A stretch of DNA of 18,412 bases from Alphaproteobacteria bacterium (lineage in GTDB: Bacteria; Pseudomonadota; Alphaproteobacteria; Rhodospirillales; Rhodospirillaceae). The DNA lies in contig QKGW01000258.1 in NCBI GenBank assembly GCA_003250275.1, forward strand, positions 1-18,412, in the 5' to 3' direction. This document shows, one piece after another, positions 14,080-18,412 of this stretch (position 1 is the first letter of the stretch; every line of letters starts with the position of its first letter). The notes below the pieces were generated by a model that worked only from the letters and a program-made list of their open reading frames with translations, had not been told where the DNA came from and made no database searches. The translations under genes and the position numbers were made by a program.

Positions 14080-14952
14080 ATGGCTTCGCAGGACAGACGC
14101 GACCGCGATTCCTTCGATGTCAGCCTGCTGGAAGGGCTGCGCGAGAGGGTGGGGAGCGAGCCGCTGCCCGAGGAAGAACTTCTGCCCGCGCGCTCGGCGC
14201 GCAAGAGCCTGCTGTTCGGCGCGCTGATCGGCCTCGCTGCCGCGGCGGGCGCGGCGTGGTACATTCTCGGCTCCGGCGGCCAGCCCGCCTCGGGGCCGCA
14301 GGAGGTGCCGGTGGTCAAGGCCGAGAAAGCCCCGGTGAAGGTGCGCCCGGCGGATCCCGGCGGGATGGACGTCCCCAACCAGGACAAGCTCGTCTACAAC
14401 CGCGTCGAACAGGGCACGGTGAAGCCCGAGGTCGAGCACCTGCTGCCGCAGCCGACCCAGCCGCGCGAACTGCCGAAGGCCGCCGACGGCCTCGGCGACG
14501 GCATGACGCCGTTGCCGCCGCCGCTGCCCGAGACCGCCAAGCCGGTCGAGACGGCGAAGGTGACGCCGCCCGCCGCGGCCCCGGCGACGCCCGCCGAGCC
14601 GCCGAAGCCCGCGCCCGCGCCGGTCGCCCCGGTGGCGAAGGCCGAGCCGACGCCCGCTCCGGCGGCGAAACCCGCACCCGCGCCTGCGCCGACGCCCGCC
14701 GCGTCCGGCGCCTGGCAGGTCCAGCTCGGCGCGCTGCGCGACGAGGCGGGAGCCGAACAGGCTTGGCAGCGCGCGCTCAAGTCCGCGCCCGAACTCGCCA
14801 ACCTGCCGCACGAAGTGGTGCGCGCCGACCTCGGCGCGAAGGGCGTGTTCTATCGTCTGCGCGCCGGCAGCTTCGCCTCCCGCGACCAGGCCGACGGCGT
14901 CTGCGACGGTCTCAAGGCGAAGGGCGTCGGCTGTGTCATCGCCAAGCGCTGA
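14080..14952 (+). CDS. SPOR-domain inner-membrane protein
   Basis: A 290-residue bitopic membrane protein. A charged cytoplasmic segment (1-42) precedes one membrane helix (43-64). A long Pro/Ala/Lys-rich periplasmic linker (about 65-205) follows, and a C-terminal SPOR domain (about 207-290, WQVQLGALRDEAGAEQAW to the end) closes it. SPOR domains bind glycan strands lacking stem peptides and bring proteins to the division septum. The linker is long enough to reach the peptidoglycan. A ribosome site, GAGGAG, lies nine bases before the ATG, inside the end of argS. The next gene, nagZ, processes wall fragments, which fits a cell-envelope role. Its exact function and any partner cannot be named; it is FtsN-like only in architecture. 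Confidence 0.88.
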   Translation: MASQDRRDRDSFDVSLLEGLRERVGSEPLPEEELLPARSARKSLLFGALIGLAAAAGAAWYILGSGGQPASGPQEVPVVKAEKAPVKVRPADPGGMDVPNQDKLVYNRVEQGTVKPEVEHLLPQPTQPRELPKAADGLGDGMTPLPPPLPETAKPVETAKVTPPAAAPATPAEPPKPAPAPVAPVAKAEPTPAPAAKPAPAPAPTPAASGAWQVQLGALRDEAGAEQAWQRALKSAPELANLPHEVVRADLGAKGVFYRLRAGSFASRDQADGVCDGLKAKGVGCVIAKR

Positions 14953-15967
14953 TCCGAAATCGCGTCCCGCGGCGGCCCTGTTCGGCTGCTGCGGGCTTTC
15001 GCTCTCGGCGGAGGAGAAGAACTTCTTCGCCGGGGTGAACCCGTTCGGCTTCATTCTCTTCGCCCGCAACGTCGAAACCCCCGAACAGGTCCGCGCGCTC
15101 GTCGCCGAGCTGCGCGCCGCGGTCGGGCGCGACGACGCGCCGGTGCTGATCGATCAGGAAGGCGGGCGCGTCCAGCGCCTCCGCCCGCCGCACTGGCGCG
15201 CCGCGCCTTCGGCCGCCGAAATCGCCGCCCTTGGCGAGCGGGCCGGGCGCGCCGCCTACCTCAACGCCCGCCTGATCGCCCGCGAACTCGCCGACCTCGG
15301 CATCACCGTCGATTGCGCTCCGGTGCTCGACGTCTCGCGCCCCGAAACCCACACCGTGATCGGCGACCGCGCCTACAGCTCCGACCCCGGGCGGGTGGCG
15401 ATGTTCGGCCGCGCGGTGTGCGACGGATTGCGCGCCGAGGGCGTGCATCCGGTGATCAAGCACATTCCCGGGCATGGCCGCGCGCGCGCCGACAGCCATC
15501 TCGAACTGCCGCGCGTCTCCGCCAGCTACGAGGACCTCGACGCGCTCGACTTCGTGCCGTTCAAGGCGCTCAAGGACGAGGACTGGGCGATGACCGCGCA
15601 CATCGTCTACGATGCGGTCGACCCCGAGGCTCCGGCGACCTGCTCGCGCGCGATGATTGCCGGGGTGATCCGCGACGACATCGGCTTTTCCGGCCTGCTG
15701 ATGAGCGACGATTTGTCGATGAAGGCGCTCGAAGGCGAGTTCGACGACCGCACCCGCGCCGCGCTCGACGCCGGCTGCGACATGGTGCTGCACTGCAACG
15801 GCGACATCGCCGAGATGCGTGCCGTCGCGTCGGCGCTGCCACCGCTCTCGGAAGTCGCCTGGGCGCGCTTCGGAGCGGCGGAGGCGCGCCGGGCGGAGGC
15901 GCAGCGGACCGCCGAACCGATGGAGACCGGGGAGCTTCTGGCGCATCTCGACGCGCTGCTCGGATAG
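14933..15967 (+). CDS. nagZ: Beta-N-acetylhexosaminidase NagZ
   Basis: Cytoplasmic glycoside hydrolase family 3 enzyme that removes N-acetylglucosamine from anhydro-muropeptides during peptidoglycan recycling. The 344-residue protein shows LIDQEGGRVQRL (72-83), the signature KHIPGHGRARADSH (176-189) with the Asp187/His189 catalytic dyad, and LLMSDDLSM, where Asp259 is the likely nucleophile. The GTG at 14933 is the likely start: AGGG lies eight bases upstream, no in-frame ATG occurs before the conserved LFGCCGLSLSAEE, and it makes a 20-bp overlap with the SPOR gene. It also lies immediately before scpA, a common alphaproteobacterial neighbourhood. Confidence 0.93.
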   Translation: MSSPSADPKSRPAAALFGCCGLSLSAEEKNFFAGVNPFGFILFARNVETPEQVRALVAELRAAVGRDDAPVLIDQEGGRVQRLRPPHWRAAPSAAEIAALGERAGRAAYLNARLIARELADLGITVDCAPVLDVSRPETHTVIGDRAYSSDPGRVAMFGRAVCDGLRAEGVHPVIKHIPGHGRARADSHLELPRVSASYEDLDALDFVPFKALKDEDWAMTAHIVYDAVDPEAPATCSRAMIAGVIRDDIGFSGLLMSDDLSMKALEGEFDDRTRAALDAGCDMVLHCNGDIAEMRAVASALPPLSEVAWARFGAAEARRAEAQRTAEPMETGELLAHLDALLG

Positions 15968-15976
15968 GGAGGGGCG

Positions 15977-16765
15977 ATGGCCGACCGGCCGACCTTCGAC
16001 GATTGGGACGAAATCGCGCCCACCGCCGACGCGGTGGACGTGCTGCTGCTCGATATCGAAGGGTACGAAGGGCCGATCGACGTGCTCCTTACGCTCGCCC
16101 GCGACCAGAAGGTCGACCTCCGCCAGATCTCGATCCTCCAGCTTGCCGAGCAGTATCTGCGCTTCGTCGCCGAGGCGCGGCGGCGCAACCTCGAGATCGC
16201 CGCCGACTATCTCGTCATGGCGGCGTGGCTCGCGTACCTGAAATCCCGCTTGCTGCTGCCCGCGCAGCCCGACGCCGAGGAACCCTCCGGCGCGGAGATG
16301 GCCGCCGCGCTCGCGTTCCAGCTCGAACGCCTGGACGCGATGCGCAAGGCGGGCGAGGCGCTGATCGGGCGTCCGCGTCTCGGCGAGCAGGTGTTCGCGC
16401 GCGGCGCGCCCGAGGGCCTGCGCGACATCGCCAAGCCGGTCTACGACGTGCGCCTCTACGACCTGCTCGCCGCCTACGGCGCGTTCCAGGGGCGCAAGAC
16501 CGAGGTCCGCCTCGAAATCCACGAGGCCAAGCTCTATTCGGTCGACGAGGCGCTGGCGCGGCTCTCCTACCTCATCGGCGCGGCCGCCGACTGGCAGAAG
16601 CTCGAAGCCTTCCTGCCGCCCGGCCTCGCCGATCCGCTCTACCGCCGCTCGGCGATGGGCGCGACCTTCGTCGCCGCCCTCGAACTCACCCGCCAGGGCA
16701 AGGTCGACCTGCGCCAGGATGGCGGCCCTTTCTCCCCGATCCGACTGCGAAAGGCGACGCGATGA
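15977..16765 (+). CDS. scpA: Segregation and condensation protein A
   Basis: Kleisin subunit that bridges the heads of the SMC dimer and, with ScpB, forms the bacterial condensin. The 262-residue protein contains the ScpA hallmark GYEGPIDVLL (29-38), then VDLRQISILQLAEQYL and the helix DYLVMAAWLAYLKSRLLLP (77-95). The middle and the C-terminal winged-helix region (about 190-262) are intact. A strong ribosome site, GGGAGGGG, lies just before the ATG, nine bases after the nagZ stop. The stop overlaps the scpB start (ATGA), suggesting coupled synthesis of the two partners. Confidence 0.94.
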   Translation: MADRPTFDDWDEIAPTADAVDVLLLDIEGYEGPIDVLLTLARDQKVDLRQISILQLAEQYLRFVAEARRRNLEIAADYLVMAAWLAYLKSRLLLPAQPDAEEPSGAEMAAALAFQLERLDAMRKAGEALIGRPRLGEQVFARGAPEGLRDIAKPVYDVRLYDLLAAYGAFQGRKTEVRLEIHEAKLYSVDEALARLSYLIGAAADWQKLEAFLPPGLADPLYRRSAMGATFVAALELTRQGKVDLRQDGGPFSPIRLRKATR

Positions 16766-17409
16766 GCGAAGAAGCCGAAGTTGCCGTGCCCGATCCGTTC
16801 GAGGCCGAGCGCCTGCTCGAAGCGGTGCTGTTCGCCTCCGCCGAGCCGGTGAGCCTCGCCGGCCTGCGCGCCCGCCTGCCGGAAGTCGCGGATCTCGGCG
16901 CGCTGCTCGAAAGCCTGCGCGCGCGCTACTCCGGGCGCGGCGTCGAGCTCGTCGCGCGCGGCGACGCCTGGGCCTTCCGCACCGCGCCCGATCTCGCGGC
17001 ACGCCTGCATCTCGAAGTGCCGCAGACCCGCAAGCTCTCCCGCGCCGCGCTCGAAGTGATGGCGATCGTCGCCTATCACCAGCCGGTGACGCGCGCCGAG
17101 ATCGAGGAAATGCGCGGCGTCGCGCTCAGCCGCGGCACCCTCGACGTGCTGCTCGAAGCGGGCTGGGTGCGCCCGATGGGCCGCCGCCAGACCCCCGGAC
17201 GCCCGATGACCTGGGGCACCACCCCGGCGTTTCTCGACCATTTCGGTCTCGAAAACCTCTCGGCGCTGCCCGGCGTCGAGGAGCTCAAGGCCTCGGGTCT
17301 GCTCGACAGCCGCCCGGCGATGATCGCCTACGCGGCGCAGTCGGAGGACGAACTCGAACTGCCGCTCGGCGACGATACCCTGCTCCTCGGCGAGGACGAC
17401 GGGGAGTAG
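16762..17409 (+). CDS. scpB: Segregation and condensation protein B
   Basis: Winged-helix dimer that binds ScpA and regulates the SMC complex. The 215-residue protein begins MSEEAEVAVPDPFEAERLLE. The first winged helix includes LLEAVLFASAEPVSLAGL (18-35), and the second includes LSRAALEVMAIVAYHQPVTR (92-111) followed by AEIEEMRGV and GRPMTWGTTPAFLDHFGL. An acidic tail ends the protein. The frame is open far upstream, but the ATG overlapping the scpA stop gives the family N-terminus. It is the last gene of the dgt-scpB run. Genes of the Tat transporter, which often follow scpB in this class, are not seen before the window ends. Confidence 0.93.
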   Translation: MSEEAEVAVPDPFEAERLLEAVLFASAEPVSLAGLRARLPEVADLGALLESLRARYSGRGVELVARGDAWAFRTAPDLAARLHLEVPQTRKLSRAALEVMAIVAYHQPVTRAEIEEMRGVALSRGTLDVLLEAGWVRPMGRRQTPGRPMTWGTTPAFLDHFGLENLSALPGVEELKASGLLDSRPAMIAYAAQSEDELELPLGDDTLLLGEDDGE

Positions 17410-17611
17410 GTTTCCGCGCGGGGTAGGGGGCATTCGCGGCGATTGTGGCGAATCTTCACTTTAAACCGGACCGTAGCGTGCCCAGGTTAAGGCAACGCCC
17501 AATCCCCGGTTGACTGCAGGACGCGGTGGGGACGACGGATTTTCCGTCTTGAGGGGGGCGCTTTCCGACGCAGAGCCATTCACCGGCTTCCCAACACCAG
17601 GAGGGTCCGGC
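17410..17611 (+). other. Intergenic gap after scpB, with a weak hairpin
   Basis: These 202 bp hold no convincing gene. A 6-bp stem (ATTCGC 17432-17437 with GCGAAT 17448-17453) with a 10-nt loop is followed by CTTCACTTT and could be a poor terminator for the scp run. A second small hairpin (GACGGA 17534-17539 with TCCGTC 17543-17548) has no T-tract. TTGACT (17510-17515) resembles a -35 box, but no -10 box stands at a proper distance. Confidence 0.4.
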
Positions 17612-18412
17612 GTGATACGCATGATCAAGAAAATGCTCCCCGCAGCGGTCCGCAGACCTCTTCGCGAGATCAAGCGGCGGCTTTTGTGGGGTCAGATGAT
17701 GGGCAATTGGGAGCGCGCCGCGGCGGCGTGCCAGCCCCCCGCGGTGGCGACGTCCCGCGGCAAGATTCTGATCTTTCCCTCGGACTACCGTACCATCAGC
17801 GGCTCGCGCGGCGACGACGCGATGCTCACCGCGACGATCGAGGCGTGCCGCGCGGTTTCGCCGGAGGTCGAGATCGACATGGCGTGTATGCCGATTTCCG
17901 AAGCGATCGTGCGGGAGAAGGGGTTCGCGCCGCTGGTGCTGCCCGAAAACGAACGCGAGGTTTCGACCTTCCTCGCCGAGACCCTCAAGGGTGCGCCCTA
18001 CGACGCCGCCTTCGTTCTCGGCGCGGACGTGATGGACGGCTACTACAGCCCGGCGATCACCGCGATGCTGGTGATCGCGGCGGACATTTCCGCCCGCAGC
18101 GGCATTCCCGCGACGATCCTCGGGTGCAGCTTCAACGCCAATCCGCCCGAACGCCTGCGCGAGGTCTACGCGCGCCTGTCGCCCGAGGCGCGGCTCAACG
18201 TCCGCGATCCGGTCTCGTTCGAGCGGATCAAGGCGTTCGCGCCGGTCAACGCCCGCCTCGTCGCCGACGCCGCCTTCGCCCTCGAACCGAGCGCCGCCGA
18301 TCCCGACGCGGTCGGCTGGATCGAGGAACAGCGGGCGGCGGGCCGCCAGGTGATCGGGCTCAACATCCACCCGATGCTGATCAAGAACGTCCGGGAATCG
18401 GAACTCGGCAAG
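17612..18412 (+). CDS. Polysaccharide pyruvyl transferase family protein, N-terminal part (3' truncated by window edge)
   Basis: The first 267 codons of a protein that continues past the window. Polysaccharide pyruvyl transferase family members (PF04230, including CsaB, WcaK and ExoV) transfer pyruvate ketals to surface sugars. Family features visible are a first strand KILIFPSDY, the glycine-rich GSRGDDAML (64-72), AFVLGADVMDGYYSP (133-147), VRDPVSFERI (197-206), LVADAAFAL (216-224) and IGLNIH (248-253). A basic N-terminus (RRPLREIKRRLLWG) may lie against the membrane. The start is a GTG at 17612 with a near-perfect ribosome site AGGAGG seven bases upstream; ATG at 17621 is worse spaced. The family call is fairly firm; the acceptor sugar is unknown. 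Confidence 0.82.
   Translation, partial: MIRMIKKMLPAAVRRPLREIKRRLLWGQMMGNWERAAAACQPPAVATSRGKILIFPSDYRTISGSRGDDAMLTATIEACRAVSPEVEIDMACMPISEAIVREKGFAPLVLPENEREVSTFLAETLKGAPYDAAFVLGADVMDGYYSPAITAMLVIAADISARSGIPATILGCSFNANPPERLREVYARLSPEARLNVRDPVSFERIKAFAPVNARLVADAAFALEPSAADPDAVGWIEEQRAAGRQVIGLNIHPMLIKNVRESELGK

Noticed and set aside
12253..15069. A 938-codon open frame on the - strand opposite argS, the SPOR gene and the start of nagZ
   Set aside because: It mirrors three well-supported + strand genes. Long antisense frames arise from GC-rich third positions, its composition is rich in His, Arg and Ala without a domain, and it crosses gene boundaries.
14936..17002. A 688-codon open frame on the - strand opposite nagZ, scpA and scpB
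   Set aside because: It is antisense to three conserved genes with intact motifs and has no independent coding evidence.

Overview
The window looks like a chromosomal core region of a GC-rich, motile alphaproteobacterium. The evidence is a PopZ polar organiser (a family restricted to Alphaproteobacteria) directly upstream of valS, the order dgt-argS-SPOR-nagZ-scpA-scpB familiar from that class, a protein-isoaspartate-methyltransferase-like gene directly upstream of tolC, and strong G/C preference at third codon positions. A Rhodospirillales-type organism is a reasonable guess, but genus cannot be read from the window. There is no sign of an insertion sequence, prophage, CRISPR array or integrase.

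Layout. 1-2719: motility and chemotaxis. The C-terminal part of a chemoreceptor (+) converges through a shared terminator on a motA-motB pair (-). 2720-3484: a regulatory and RNA block. It holds a perfect CRP-type site in front of motA, then tRNA-Cys and tRNA-Asn (both -), each with its own promoter and intrinsic terminator, then a divergent promoter for the next gene. 3485-5702: a divergent PCMT-like methyltransferase and a TolC-family outer-membrane factor, whose promoter has a 12-bp palindrome filling most of its spacer. 5859-9345: popZ and valS, separated by two hairpins. 9406-10260: a single protein fusing bacteriohemerythrin to a response-regulator receiver domain. 10257-11057: xthA (-), with a GTG start. 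11156-17409: six tightly packed or overlapping + strand genes (dgt, argS, a SPOR-domain membrane protein, nagZ, scpA, scpB) that look like one operon for nucleotide pools, translation, cell-wall turnover and chromosome condensation. 17612-18412: the N-terminal 267 codons of a polysaccharide pyruvyl transferase family gene running off the window.

How it fits together. Most of the window is housekeeping. Points that go beyond routine annotation are the CRP-type control of the flagellar stator, the probable repressor site on tolC, the O2/redox-sensing hemerythrin-receiver fusion, the unusually long Pro-Glu linker in PopZ, and the change of context after scpB from core genes to a surface-polysaccharide gene. 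I did not find a convincing wholly new multi-gene system here; the hemerythrin-receiver fusion and the regulatory sites are the best leads.
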